64,000 bases of DNA from positions 1-64,000 of the IMG/VR virus record IMGVR_UViG_3300042874_000422. One strand, given 5' to 3'. Each line of letters opens with the position of its first letter. Within the stretch, counting starts at the first letter, position 1. Below the pieces are notes generated by a model. The model made no database searches, was not told where the DNA came from, and worked only from the letters and a program-made list of their open reading frames with translations. This DNA comes from a virus. This document shows positions 1 to 7,577 of the stretch, piece after piece. The position numbers and the translations under genes are program-made.

Positions 1-56
1 CTGTTGTAGAACCCTTCACACACGTTCCCTCTGATCAGAGAAAAAGGAAAAAGGAA

Positions 57-575
57 ATGGCGAATCAGCAGCAAGCGGTCGATTTCGAAGTACAGATCAA
101 CACCGAAGGCGTTCAGGAATTCGGTGGCGACGGTGGTGGGGGCGCACCCGAGGTAGAGCCCGGTGAGTACGTCCTCGACTGCGTCGACATCATCCAGGAC
201 ACGAGCAAGAACCAGAATTCGATGCTCGTCGTCACGTTCGAAGTCGTCGAAGGCGAAGCCGCCGGCAAGCAGCTCAAGGGCTGGTACACGCTGACCGACA
301 AGGCGCTCGGCCGCATCAAGAAGCTGCAGATCGCGTGCGGCGCTCGTCTCGATGCGATCCGCTCGTCGGAGATCCGTGGCGCGCGCATCCGCGCGACCGT
401 CGTGCATCAGGAAGGCGAGCAGCGCAACCGCCCGGACGGCACGCCGTTCCCGGTTCGCGTGTTCGCGAAGGTCGTCAACGAGCGCCCGCTCGAAGACGTC
501 CAGCCCGAGCCCGTGGCGCCCCCGCCGCCGGTCACTCGCGGCAACAACAAGGCCGCGACGACTCGTCGCGCCTAG
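57..575 (+). CDS. DUF669-like putative ssDNA-binding protein
   Basis: 172 aa. It has the layout of phage DUF669 proteins, which sit in replication modules and are thought to bind single-stranded DNA: a glycine-rich linker (GGDGGGG, about residue 24), an EPGEYVLDCVDI strand that opens the conserved domain near residue 35, a beta-rich middle, and a proline-rich, basic tail (PPPP then KAATTRRA). The ATG follows a long purine-rich ribosome site (AAAAAGGAAAAAGGAA). The gene is followed by a structured RNA candidate, then a DNA-binding-like gene and the DNA polymerase, which fits a replication role. The family call is by recognition; the function is inferred. Confidence 0.8.
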   Translation: MANQQQAVDFEVQINTEGVQEFGGDGGGGAPEVEPGEYVLDCVDIIQDTSKNQNSMLVVTFEVVEGEAAGKQLKGWYTLTDKALGRIKKLQIACGARLDAIRSSEIRGARIRATVVHQEGEQRNRPDGTPFPVRVFAKVVNERPLEDVQPEPVAPPPPVTRGNNKAATTRRA

Positions 576-576
576 T

Positions 577-796
577 TGGTTCTGCAACCCGGGACAAGTC
601 GGATGTACCGACATCGAAGCGGGCGTACAGCCCAGGACGATGCCGACGCCGGTCGAGCGAAAGCTCTTTGTTGCTTCCGAGTGGAACCGGCTCCCACGTA
701 GGACGGAAGTGGGCTCTGTGAGAGACGTTAGCAGCGACGGACTGTGCTCACGTGCTGCATTGAAGAGCGACCCGCAAGGGTCGCTCTTCTCTTTTC
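577..796 (+). ncRNA. Multi-hairpin structured RNA candidate
   Basis: The spacer after the DUF669-like gene folds by eye into a series of short perfect hairpins: GGTT/AACC (578-589), GTCGG/CCGAC (598-612), GGGC/GCCC (621-633), GAGC-GAAA-GCTC with a GNRA loop (655-666), CCCAC/GTGGG (693-713) and GCAGC/GCTGC (731-758). It ends in a strong intrinsic terminator (763-796). The reading frames that stay open here have no ribosome site and look like GC-rich noise. It could be a free small RNA or a 3' UTR element. I recognise no known RNA family. Confidence 0.5.
763..796 (+). terminator. Intrinsic terminator
   Basis: An 11-bp stem (AAGAGCGACCC / GGGTCGCTCTT) with a GCAA tetraloop is followed by a T-rich run (TTCTCTTTT). 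It would end transcription from the first gene and the RNA candidate before the next gene. Confidence 0.85.
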
Positions 797-966
797 GGGG
801 GTTGTACGTACGTGCGATCCCGTACGCAGACCTGTCCGGAGCGATCTCACTCAGAAAATTCGTCGGAAAAAACTTGCGACGTTCGATCTCGCTCCGCTAG
901 AAGGGACGAGGCGCGCGATAGCGCGTCCAACACAAACACGAATGACACGCCAGGGGGCTGGCCTGC
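797..966 (+). other. Non-coding spacer with inverted repeats
   Basis: No convincing gene. Contents: a GTACG/CGTAC hairpin near 808-826, a pair GGAGCGA/TCGCTCC spanning about 838-895 around an AT-rich stretch (TCGGAAAAAACTT), and a GGCGCGC-GATA-GCGCGTCC hairpin near 909-927. Possible uses are leader structure for the next gene or a replication-origin element. Neither is shown. Confidence 0.4.
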
Positions 967-1437
967 ATGAAGACCGCGAACGCGACACGGCTGTGCCGTG
1001 ACGAAAACTGCGAGCGTTTCGAGGTTCACTACGAGCACGAGTGCGGCGTGGTGGACGACTCCGAGCAAGACGACGACACCGTCGACGTTTCGCTCTCCTA
1101 CTGGCCGACCTGGGTGAAAGCGCGCGAAGCTGTCACACGTCGCGCCGAGGCACCGTGGCGCAAGAGCGCGCCCAAGGCGCTGGACCATTCGATCGCGAAG
1201 TCGATATCCCGCACGTACCCCAAGCCGTTCCACGTGATCCTGCGTGACGTCGAGGAAGATTACGGCGAGGTCAACCCGCGCACCGCACAGCGGCGCCTGA
1301 AGAAACTCGTCGAGCGCGGGCACTTCCTGCGCATCGATCTCGGTCGCCGGCTCTACGCATACTTGCGGCCTGGCTCGACGCTCGTGCATGACACCGATCT
1401 CATGCGCGAGCAGCTCGATGACCTGGTGATGCAGTAG
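967..1437 (+). CDS. Putative winged-helix-like DNA-binding protein
   Basis: 156 aa. The N-terminal third is acidic with a Cys/His-containing stretch (CRDENCERF...HYEHEC), possibly metal-binding. The C-terminal half (NPRTAQRRLKKLVERGHFLRIDLGRRLYAYLRPGS-like, about 105-140, discussed as motif only) reads like a winged helix: an amphipathic recognition helix followed by a basic beta-wing. The ATG is preceded by AGGGGG. Its TAG shares one base with the GTG of the polymerase gene, so the two are translationally coupled. A replication initiator or regulator role is inferred from position. Confidence 0.7.
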   Translation: MKTANATRLCRDENCERFEVHYEHECGVVDDSEQDDDTVDVSLSYWPTWVKAREAVTRRAEAPWRKSAPKALDHSIAKSISRTYPKPFHVILRDVEEDYGEVNPRTAQRRLKKLVERGHFLRIDLGRRLYAYLRPGSTLVHDTDLMREQLDDLVMQ

Positions 1438-4400
1438 TGCCGCTGCTCCGTGGATCTCTCCACGGGGCGAAGTGCGAAGACTGCCCGCTATCGATCAACG
1501 GTCGACCGCTTCGTCCCGTGTTCTCCGAGCACCCCGAGAAACCTCTGTGGGTTCTCATCGGGGAAGGGCCGGGCCGTACCGAAGTGCAGGTGCAGCGCCC
1601 GTTCCAGGGGAGTCAGCAGATCGTCGAGAAGATGCTGACCAAGATCGGTCGGCGTCGCGACGAGCTTGCGCTCACGACCGCCGTGCTGTGTGGCGCACCG
1701 GTCGGCACTGTCCCCGAGGCGCTGCGCGACAAAGCCGTCGCAGCGTGCAGCGGACGGCTCCAGGCCGAGCTGGCGCAATGGCCCGGCATCCCGGTGCTCA
1801 CGATGGGCGCGGTCGCGGCGCGGGCGGTGATTCCCAAGGCGACGCTCGACGCGATCGATCCGCCAGACGTTCCCAAGACGAAGAAGAAGAGCCAGAAGGA
1901 GAAGCAGAAGGCCGAGGCCAAACTGCTCGTGAAGACCGCGAAGAAGGAGGCTCGCGACATCGCTAAGATCGCAGCCGCCCGGCTCAAGCACAAGGTCGCG
2001 GTCCGAAAAAAGCAGCTCTACGACGAGGCGATGCGACCGCTGCCATCGGAGCCGTTTCGTCGACGGAAAAAGCCGTCCCGCGACCTCGTCGAGCGGTGGC
2101 TCGCATCCGACACCCCGAAGATGAAGGCGAGAGCCGACGCCGAGGCGATCCAGGAGTACGAGCTGGGCTTCAAGGAGCGCGAGCTGGCAGCGCAGTACGA
2201 GATCGCGCACCCCAAGCCGAAGAAGCCGGCGAAGTCCAAGCCGATCAAGATCACCGACATCGTATCGACGTGCTTCGACGTCGACATCGACGGCTCGGGA
2301 CCACGCCCGGTCATCCCGACGATCCATCCGGTGACGCTGCTCAAGGGTGGTGGCGCGACGATCGGCGGTACGCACACGCCCGACCTCGCGTTCATCAACC
2401 TCTACTACGACGCCGGCAAGGTCGACGCGCTCGCACGTGGCGTCGATATCCGGCTCAAGTTGAACGTCGAGACCGAGATCGCGAGCATCGATCGCACGGT
2501 CCAGCTGCTCCGCGAGATCGTCTTCACGGCGATCGAAGAGGGCGAGGCCGCGATCGACCTTGAGACCTACGTCGAGGATCCGGAACGACATCACGCCCTG
2601 ATGGCGTACATGGCGAAGATCCGGACCATCGGCATCGCGACCGAACACCGGTCGATCTCGCTGATGTGGGACCTGATCCCAGGGTGGGCGCAGAGCTACG
2701 TGCAGATGCTGCTCGGGCACCACAAGGTCATCAAGACGTTCCACAACGGGCTCTACGATCGCACCGTGTTCCTCGCGAACGGCTTCAACCTCGAAGGCCC
2801 GTGGGAGGACACGCTGCTCGCGCACCACGCCGCGTTCCCGGGCTGCGCGCACAAGCTGCAGGTCGTCACGAGCCAGTTCTTCGCGGTGTCGCCGTGGAAG
2901 AGCGAATTCCGCAACGCCGAGGAAACGCCCGAAGGGCTCACCACGTACAACGCGAAGGACACCGGTGCCACACGGGCGCTACGACCGGCGCTGACGGTCT
3001 GGGTCAAGCGGACCGGGACCGAGAAGATCTACGCGCTCGATCGCAAGATGTCCGAGATCGCCAGCAAGATGCACCTGGCGGGCATGCCGGTGGACCGAGG
3101 GGTCAACACCGAGCTGCTCAACACGTTTTCCAAGAACGTGAAGGAGTCGCGGCAAGCCGTCGATGACGTCGCTGCGGACCCGAAGATCCGGGAACAGATG
3201 TTCCATCACCTCGCGTTGCAGCAGGCGCAGAAGGCGAGGAAGAACGACCCGTCCGAGTACGTCACGCCCGAGGGTGTGACCGTCCGCGAACTAGAAGCAC
3301 GCTACTACAGGCGTCTCGACGAGATCAAATACAACAGCAAGTGGAAGTGGAAGGTCGGCTCGGGCAAGCACATTGCCGCGCTCTTGCTCGCGCTCGGCGT
3401 CGGGCTCCACCAGACGACCGCTAGCGGTCAGATCTCGACGAAGAAGGACATCCTCGAAACGCTCACGAACGTCCCGGTCGTTCGCGACATCCTGACGTTT
3501 CGCGAGAACGACAAGCTGCTCTCGACGTTCATCTGGCAGATCTTCGATCGCTTCGACCGCGACGGAAACCTGATCCAGTACGGCTACGCCGACGGCGACG
3601 ATCGCATCCACCCGATCTGGGTCGTCCACAAGATCACCGGTCGCTGGGCGTCGAGCGAGCCCGTCGTCTCCAACGTCCCGAAGGACAAATACCGCAAGCT
3701 CGCCGACGGCACCAAGCAGATCGTCCGGCCCAATCTCCGTCGACAGATCGTCGCTCCACCCGGGCGTATCTTCGTCGGCTTCGACTTCGCGCAGCTCGAA
3801 GCACGCATCATCGCGCTGATCTCGGGCGACCCGTTCCTGTGCGACGTGTTCGCTCGCGGCATGGACATCCATCGCGAGTGCGCTCGTGTGGTGTTCCCGC
3901 AGTTCGACACGCTGCCCAAGGACGATCAGAAGCAGGCACGCGATCTGGTGAAACCGCTGGAGTACGGCGCGTTCTACGGCGGCGCTGTCGAGACCTTGTG
4001 GAAGGACCTCCTCAAAGAAGGCCGGCAGATCTCGCTCGCGAACGTCGCCAAGGCGGTCGCGACGTTGATGGCGAAGATGGCCGGCGTCGTTCGCTGGCAG
4101 CAGGAGACGGTGCGCAAGGCGAGCTTGCCGCCGTTCATGATCAAGGAATTCCTCTACGGTCGCTGCCGCACGTTCCCGCTCGGCCAGGTCGAGGCAACGG
4201 AGGCGATGAACTTCGGCGTTCAGGCAGCCGGCGCGAGCATCATGAACACCGGCATGGCAATCGCAGACGACGGTTTATCAGCCTACAAGGAGGCGTTCGC
4301 CATCGCGCAAATCCATGACGCTGCGGTCTTCGAGTGTTGGGAAGACGACGCACCACGGCTCGCGGAAGACGTCGACCGGTGGTTCACGCAAAGCTACGAG

Positions 4401-4466
4401 AGCGGTGGCCGTTCGATCCCGTTCACGGTTGATGTGAAGATTGCGAAATCGTGGGCTGACGTATGA
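1437..4466 (+). CDS. polA: Uracil-DNA glycosylase / DNA polymerase I fusion
   Basis: 1009 aa, GTG start. Residues about 40-130 match the front of a family 4-type uracil-DNA glycosylase (GEGPGRTE, then PFQGSQ), and its closing motif PTIHPVTLL lies near 292-300. Between them sits a lysine-rich, helical insertion (about 150-265). A DEDD 3'-5' exonuclease follows (IDLE near 372-375). Family A polymerase motifs are A (FDFAQLEAR, about 782-790), B (RDLVKPLEYGAFYGG, about 835-849) and C (QIHDAAVFE, about 956-964). Motif C has HDA where most family members have HDE. It is the likely replicative polymerase. UDG-polymerase fusions are known in a few phages such as SPO1; here the glycosylase could proofread uracil, or be a degenerate uracil sensor. 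Confidence 0.95.
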   Translation: MPLLRGSLHGAKCEDCPLSINGRPLRPVFSEHPEKPLWVLIGEGPGRTEVQVQRPFQGSQQIVEKMLTKIGRRRDELALTTAVLCGAPVGTVPEALRDKAVAACSGRLQAELAQWPGIPVLTMGAVAARAVIPKATLDAIDPPDVPKTKKKSQKEKQKAEAKLLVKTAKKEARDIAKIAAARLKHKVAVRKKQLYDEAMRPLPSEPFRRRKKPSRDLVERWLASDTPKMKARADAEAIQEYELGFKERELAAQYEIAHPKPKKPAKSKPIKITDIVSTCFDVDIDGSGPRPVIPTIHPVTLLKGGGATIGGTHTPDLAFINLYYDAGKVDALARGVDIRLKLNVETEIASIDRTVQLLREIVFTAIEEGEAAIDLETYVEDPERHHALMAYMAKIRTIGIATEHRSISLMWDLIPGWAQSYVQMLLGHHKVIKTFHNGLYDRTVFLANGFNLEGPWEDTLLAHHAAFPGCAHKLQVVTSQFFAVSPWKSEFRNAEETPEGLTTYNAKDTGATRALRPALTVWVKRTGTEKIYALDRKMSEIASKMHLAGMPVDRGVNTELLNTFSKNVKESRQAVDDVAADPKIREQMFHHLALQQAQKARKNDPSEYVTPEGVTVRELEARYYRRLDEIKYNSKWKWKVGSGKHIAALLLALGVGLHQTTASGQISTKKDILETLTNVPVVRDILTFRENDKLLSTFIWQIFDRFDRDGNLIQYGYADGDDRIHPIWVVHKITGRWASSEPVVSNVPKDKYRKLADGTKQIVRPNLRRQIVAPPGRIFVGFDFAQLEARIIALISGDPFLCDVFARGMDIHRECARVVFPQFDTLPKDDQKQARDLVKPLEYGAFYGGAVETLWKDLLKEGRQISLANVAKAVATLMAKMAGVVRWQQETVRKASLPPFMIKEFLYGRCRTFPLGQVEATEAMNFGVQAAGASIMNTGMAIADDGLSAYKEAFAIAQIHDAAVFECWEDDAPRLAEDVDRWFTQSYESGGRSIPFTVDVKIAKSWADV

Positions 4467-4663
4467 CTGAGATAGAGCGCTTCTGGTCGAAAACAAAGCA
4501 AGACGGGGCGTGTGTCGTCTGGACCGATAGCCTGTCCGCGCACGGACTGTCGGACCCTCCTGGTAGAACGCTGGGATGTTCGAAATTGGCTCCGACCGAT
4601 GGCCGGGCATCTCGAAGCTCGTCGAGGAATGCGGCGAAACGCTGCAGGTCGCCGGCAAGCTGA
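4463..4663 (+). pseudogene. HNH endonuclease N-terminal remnant
   Basis: A 66-codon frame that starts by ATGA overlap with the polymerase stop. Its first residues (MTEIERFWSKTKQDGACVVW) closely resemble the opening of free-standing HNH homing endonucleases (RFWSKV...CW.WTG). After about residue 22 the resemblance stops, and a promoter and the MazG gene occupy the rest. It is most simply the stump of a mobile endonuclease that once sat behind the polymerase, although a short expressed peptide cannot be excluded. Confidence 0.5.
4548..4569 (+). promoter_or_regulatory. Phage promoter box (leaderless)
   Basis: TGTCGGACCCTCC, TGG, then TAGAAC, ending exactly 6 nt before the MazG ATG. It is one of about ten copies of the same box in the window. 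Confidence 0.65.
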
Positions 4664-4899
4664 TGGGCACCAAGGGCGAGATCAAACACTGGGACATGGC
4701 GAATCGTGCGACAGCGCCCAACGCGACGGAGAACCTCACCGAACGGCTGCAGAACGAGCTGGCTGATCTGCAGGCAGCGATCATCTTCGTCACGCGGCAC
4801 TGCAACCTCGATCTTCTCGCGATCAGTGAACGATCATCCCGCAAGCTGGAGCGTTTCGAGATGTGGCACCGACAACAGACCGCCGAATCGATTCGGTGA
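4576..4899 (+). CDS. MazG-like nucleotide pyrophosphohydrolase
   Basis: 107 aa, all-helical. It carries the EExxE...ExxD layout of the MazG/all-alpha NTP pyrophosphohydrolase fold: LVEECGETLQVAGKLMG (about 15-31) and NELADLQAAI (about 60-69), whose acidic residues hold magnesium. Such phage enzymes hydrolyse (d)NTPs or alarmones. The ATG sits 6 nt after a phage promoter box, and the stop overlaps the next ATG (TGATG). The family call is fairly secure; the substrate is unknown. Confidence 0.8.
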   Translation: MFEIGSDRWPGISKLVEECGETLQVAGKLMGTKGEIKHWDMANRATAPNATENLTERLQNELADLQAAIIFVTRHCNLDLLAISERSSRKLERFEMWHRQQTAESIR

Positions 4900-5153
4900 T
4901 GTCGGCCACCAACGGGCACAATAGCAACGGCCACAACGGCCACAACGACCATGATCTCGACGCACAGCTTGATCTCGATTTGCTAGAAGACGATCCCGAA
5001 GTCGTGCGGCCTTGCAGCGAGCGCCTTGGTTACGGTTCGTGGTGCTTCCTGCCGGACGGGCACGATGGCAATCACGAAGGCGTCCCGCCCGTGTACGGGC
5101 CGGTTGAAGAGCGCCCGAGGCTGTGGCGCGAGCACAAGGGTTATACCCGATGA
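4899..5153 (+). CDS. Small acidic hypothetical protein
   Basis: 84 aa. A His/Asn repeat (NGHNSNGHNGHNDHD, about 5-19) is followed by an acidic stretch (LDLDLLEDDPE) and a Cys/His segment (CSERLGYGSWCFLPDGHDGNH, shown here in part) that could bind zinc. It is coupled at both ends, sharing TGATG with MazG and ATGA with the methyltransferase. No family recognised. Confidence 0.65.
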   Translation: MSATNGHNSNGHNGHNDHDLDAQLDLDLLEDDPEVVRPCSERLGYGSWCFLPDGHDGNHEGVPPVYGPVEERPRLWREHKGYTR

Positions 5154-5707
5154 GCAAGAAACTCCTCGACCAGTTCGGCAACCCGTACTCCGACAGCTAC
5201 TGCACACCGCCGTGGCTCACGCAGCGGCTGCCGATGGTCGATCTCGATCCGTGCAGCAACCCGCGCTCGACCGTCCGCGCTCGTCGACGGTACTCGCTGG
5301 AAATGCGGCTCGACGGGCTCAAACTGCCGTGGGTCGGCTCGGTGTTCCTCAACTGGCCATACAGCGATCCGCTGCCGTGGGCGATCAAACTGCGCGAGGA
5401 GCTGGCGTCCGGTCGCTGCACGCAGGCGATCGTGCTGTGCAAGCACGATTCGTCGACGGAATGGTGGCGTGAGCTGGTGAAGGGCGCGACACCAGATCAG
5501 TGGCAGTTCTTCTCGCGCATCCAGTTCGACGAGCCCAAGGAGCTTGTCGCCGATCGCGTTGCGAAGTTCGTCGCCGAGGGCAAATCCGCCAAGTCCGGCG
5601 AGAAATCGTCGAACAACTTCTGCTCGACGATCATCCATCACCGAGGACAAAACGCGCAGCTCGTGCTCGAAGACTTCGCCGATCGGTGGGTCCGGATCGC
5701 CGCGTAA
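5150..5707 (+). CDS. dam: Phage-type DNA N6-adenine methyltransferase
   Basis: 185 aa. It matches phage Dam-type enzymes (PF05869-like): a DLDPCSNP stretch (31-38) and the catalytic-loop position FLNWPYS (66-72), followed by PLPWAIKL. The usual motif IV is (D/N)PP(Y/F); here it is NWPY, a substitution that could matter for activity. The product would methylate adenine using S-adenosylmethionine, protecting phage DNA or marking replication state. The ATG overlaps the preceding TGA. Confidence 0.8.
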   Translation: MSKKLLDQFGNPYSDSYCTPPWLTQRLPMVDLDPCSNPRSTVRARRRYSLEMRLDGLKLPWVGSVFLNWPYSDPLPWAIKLREELASGRCTQAIVLCKHDSSTEWWRELVKGATPDQWQFFSRIQFDEPKELVADRVAKFVAEGKSAKSGEKSSNNFCSTIIHHRGQNAQLVLEDFADRWVRIAA

Positions 5708-5754
5708 CCGTCAGCGTTCGGGGCTACGGCCGGATCCGCCTGGCAGTCGGACGC

Positions 5755-5783
5755 TTGACGCTAGTTTTGACGTGTGGGAACGT
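5755..5783 (+). promoter_or_regulatory. Sigma70-like promoter, leaderless
   Basis: TTGACG, 17 nt, GAACGT, then 6 nt to the ATG of the first basic protein gene. Confidence 0.6.
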
Positions 5784-5789
5784 CAGTGC

Positions 5790-5909
5790 ATGGCAAAGCG
5801 CAAGCGTAAGTCCCTGGCAGCGAAGCGTGCAGGCAAGAAGTGCAAGAACGGGTTCCGCAAGGGCTCGGCTCGTTGCCTGAAGCGTCCGCGCAAGCGCCGC
5901 AGCAAGTAA
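5790..5909 (+). CDS. Very small, highly basic protein (39 aa)
   Basis: MAKRKRKSLAAKRAGKKCKN opens a 39-residue protein that is about half Lys/Arg and has two cysteines. It begins the cluster of basic proteins. The start is fixed by the promoter, whose -10 ends 6 nt upstream. The composition is protamine-like, so DNA binding or condensation is likely but unproven. Its opening MAKRKRKxLA recurs in the gene at 8274, suggesting shared ancestry or a shared tag. Confidence 0.7.
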   Translation: MAKRKRKSLAAKRAGKKCKNGFRKGSARCLKRPRKRRSK

Positions 5910-5966
5910 GACCGTCGTCGTCTTCTGATCTGACGTCGCGTTCTACGCGGTAACCTGGGAGGCACG

Positions 5967-6275
5967 ATGCACTTGCTCACGCAATGGGAGCAATCTCCCA
6001 CGTACGACCCGTACAACCCGAACCAGATCATCCGAGAGCCGAACAACATCGGCATCCCGGGCGGCGCGTACGGTTCGTTCTACTTCAACAAGCAGCCGAA
6101 CACCGTCAGTCAGGTGCTCGGCGGCTTCAGCTTCGGCGGGCTTCCCCCGTGGGGCCAGGCGTTGATCGTCGGCACGCTCGCGGCCGGCATCGGCTTCTAC
6201 GGCCTGAAGTATGTCGGTCCCAAGGTCGGGCTTCGCGGTCTGGCCGGCCCTCGTCGTCGGCGTAGGCGAACCTGA
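5967..6275 (+). CDS. Single-span membrane protein with Arg-rich tail
   Basis: 102 aa. A hydrophilic, Asn/Pro/Gly/Tyr-rich N-terminus is followed by one membrane segment (PPWGQALIVGTLAAGIGF, about 67-84) and a short tail ending GPRRRRRRT. The N-out/C-in orientation implied by the positive tail, and the same plan in many other proteins of this window, suggest a small virion or envelope membrane protein. GGGAGG 5 nt before the ATG is a clear ribosome site. Confidence 0.75.
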   Translation: MHLLTQWEQSPTYDPYNPNQIIREPNNIGIPGGAYGSFYFNKQPNTVSQVLGGFSFGGLPPWGQALIVGTLAAGIGFYGLKYVGPKVGLRGLAGPRRRRRRT

Positions 6276-6535
6276 TGTCGAACCTCCCCGGGTCCCCGAC
6301 GTACCGGCTGCGCCTTCACACCGGTCCGGTGAAGGAGGCGCGGCGCTCGGTCGCGCGCCAGCTCAAGCGGGCGAAGATCAAGGTCGCCGTCAGCGGCACC
6401 GAGCACGTCTACGCCGACGTCAAGGCGAACAGCTGCGAGGACGCTCAGATGCGGCTCGCCAAGGCGCTCCAGAAGAAAGGTCTGCGTCGGCTGTCGACGC
6501 AGGCATTCTCGACGAGCTGCACGCGGAGGCGCTGA
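6275..6535 (+). CDS. Small basic hypothetical protein
   Basis: 86 aa. Arg/Lys-rich at both ends (RLRLHTG...ARRSVARQLKRAKIKV; ...CTRRR), with a beta-like centre (VAVSGTEHVYADV) and one helix (CEDAQMRLAKALQKKG). It could be a double-psi or Lsm-like small fold, but no family is recognised. It is coupled to neighbours by TGATG overlaps on both sides. Confidence 0.65.
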   Translation: MSNLPGSPTYRLRLHTGPVKEARRSVARQLKRAKIKVAVSGTEHVYADVKANSCEDAQMRLAKALQKKGLRRLSTQAFSTSCTRRR

Positions 6536-6759
6536 TGGCCAAAGCGAAGTGCCACGTTGAATTCGTCACCGGGCGCGGCGGTCCTGCCGCTGTCCTGATG
6601 GACGATCGCGGTCGGTCACTCAACGTGATCAACTATCCCCGCGATCACCACCTCACGCCGAAGGCGAAAACGGCGGCTCGCCGTCGTCTGATGCGCGGGT
6701 GCCAGGAGCTGTCGCGCTCGCTCGGCGGTGCCAAGCGCAAGCGGAGACGCTCTCGCTGA
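6535..6759 (+). CDS. Small basic hypothetical protein
   Basis: 74 aa. A beta-rich start (KCHVEFVTGRGGPAAVLMDD) is followed by a basic helix and the tail GGAKRKRRRSR. It overlaps the upstream stop (TGATG). Unknown family; it shares the basic-tail design of the cluster. Confidence 0.65.
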   Translation: MAKAKCHVEFVTGRGGPAAVLMDDRGRSLNVINYPRDHHLTPKAKTAARRRLMRGCQELSRSLGGAKRKRRRSR

Positions 6760-6880
6760 TCATCAAGGGCCGGGCACGCTGCTCTACTACTCGGGCTCGT
6801 GCGTCCGCAGCGACTACAAGACCGGCGATCCGCGCAAGACCGGCAGCCTCGCCGGCAAGCGACGCAAGCGCCGTCGTTGA
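6728..6880 (+). CDS. Small basic protein (50 aa), start uncertain
   Basis: A short frame read in +1 relative to the preceding gene. After the overlap it encodes GPGTLLYYSGSCVRSDY and ends GSLAGKRRKRRR, the same kind of tail as its neighbours, which argues that it is real. The GTG at 6728 is the only upstream candidate in frame and overlaps the previous gene by 32 nt. A +1 frameshift from that gene is an alternative. Confidence 0.5.
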   Translation: MPSASGDALADHQGPGTLLYYSGSCVRSDYKTGDPRKTGSLAGKRRKRRR

Positions 6881-6905
6881 TTCGATCTTGACAGCCCTGT
6901 ACGCT
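6877..6905 (+). promoter_or_regulatory. Sigma70-like promoter, leaderless
   Basis: TTGATT, 17 nt, TACGCT, then 7 nt to the ATG at 6913. Confidence 0.55.
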
Positions 6906-6912
6906 CGGGTGC

Positions 6913-7254
6913 ATGGCCAAGCGGATCGACGATAGCCACCAGCCGTTCAAGCGCACGGGCGCGATCGGCCCTGGCCCCAAGAAGCGCCCCAAGCTCCACC
7001 AGGAGCGCGACTGGGAGTGCCAGAAGGGCAAGAACACCAAGACCCACTACGTGCAGGTCTGCACGTACGTCGGCGACAACCGCAAGCGGCGCGGCAAGAA
7101 GGTCAAGGTGCTCCGCTCGAAGAAGTCGAAGAAGAGCTACAACAAGCTCTGGCGGAAGTGGGCCAAGCGCAACGCGCGCATCCAGGCGCTGCAGAACAAG
7201 GGCGCCAAGACCGGCTACCGCTGCCGCAAGACGCCCGCGTCCAGGTGCCGCTAA
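6913..7254 (+). CDS. Highly basic Cys-containing protein (113 aa)
   Basis: Lys/Arg-rich throughout, with four spaced cysteines (WECQKG, VQVCTYV, YRCRK, SRCR) and a dense basic helix (KKSKKSYNKLWRKWAKRNAR, about 70-89). It probably binds nucleic acid, and the cysteines could form disulfides in a virion or bind zinc. It starts 7 nt after a promoter-like box. No family recognised. Confidence 0.7.
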   Translation: MAKRIDDSHQPFKRTGAIGPGPKKRPKLHQERDWECQKGKNTKTHYVQVCTYVGDNRKRRGKKVKVLRSKKSKKSYNKLWRKWAKRNARIQALQNKGAKTGYRCRKTPASRCR

Positions 7255-7577
7255 TGCCGGCGATCATGGCGCTCGAAGGCCCGAAGAACCTCGGCGCGGT
7301 TCGCGTCACGCTCGGTCCGCGTGGTCGCAACGTCGCCACGTCGACGCTCGGGCCGGTCGCGGGCCCGCTCGGGCTCGTCATGCGCGGTCGCGGCGGCGCG
7401 ACGCACACGCTGATGGGCGTCACCGACACGATCAAGGCGCATCCGTGGGCGATCGTCGCCGGCATCCTGTTCGGCGCGTACGCGCTGACCAAAGGCTGGT
7501 CGCCCGGCATGATCTGGGGCGGGCACCAGGCGGCGCACGCTCGCAACAAGTCGCTGCACGGTCGGAGGCGGCGCTGA
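7254..7577 (+). CDS. Membrane protein with basic tail
   Basis: 107 aa. A glycine-rich N-terminal half (LGAVRVTLGPRGRNV; GPVAGPLGLVMRGRGG) precedes one membrane segment (PWAIVAGILFGAYALTKGW, about 62-80) and the tail NKSLHGRRRR. It is coupled to neighbours by TAATG and TGATG. This is the second protein of the cluster that could anchor the basic proteins to a membrane. Confidence 0.7.
   Translation: MPAIMALEGPKNLGAVRVTLGPRGRNVATSTLGPVAGPLGLVMRGRGGATHTLMGVTDTIKAHPWAIVAGILFGAYALTKGWSPGMIWGGHQAAHARNKSLHGRRRR

Noticed and set aside
335-1001. Plus-strand frames across the 577-900 spacer
   Set aside because: Arg/Ser-rich noise, no initiation signals, and the region folds into hairpins and a terminator.
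1488-2852. 454-codon minus-strand frame
   Set aside because: Lies inside the polymerase gene on the other strand, with Arg/Asp/Leu-rich shadow composition.
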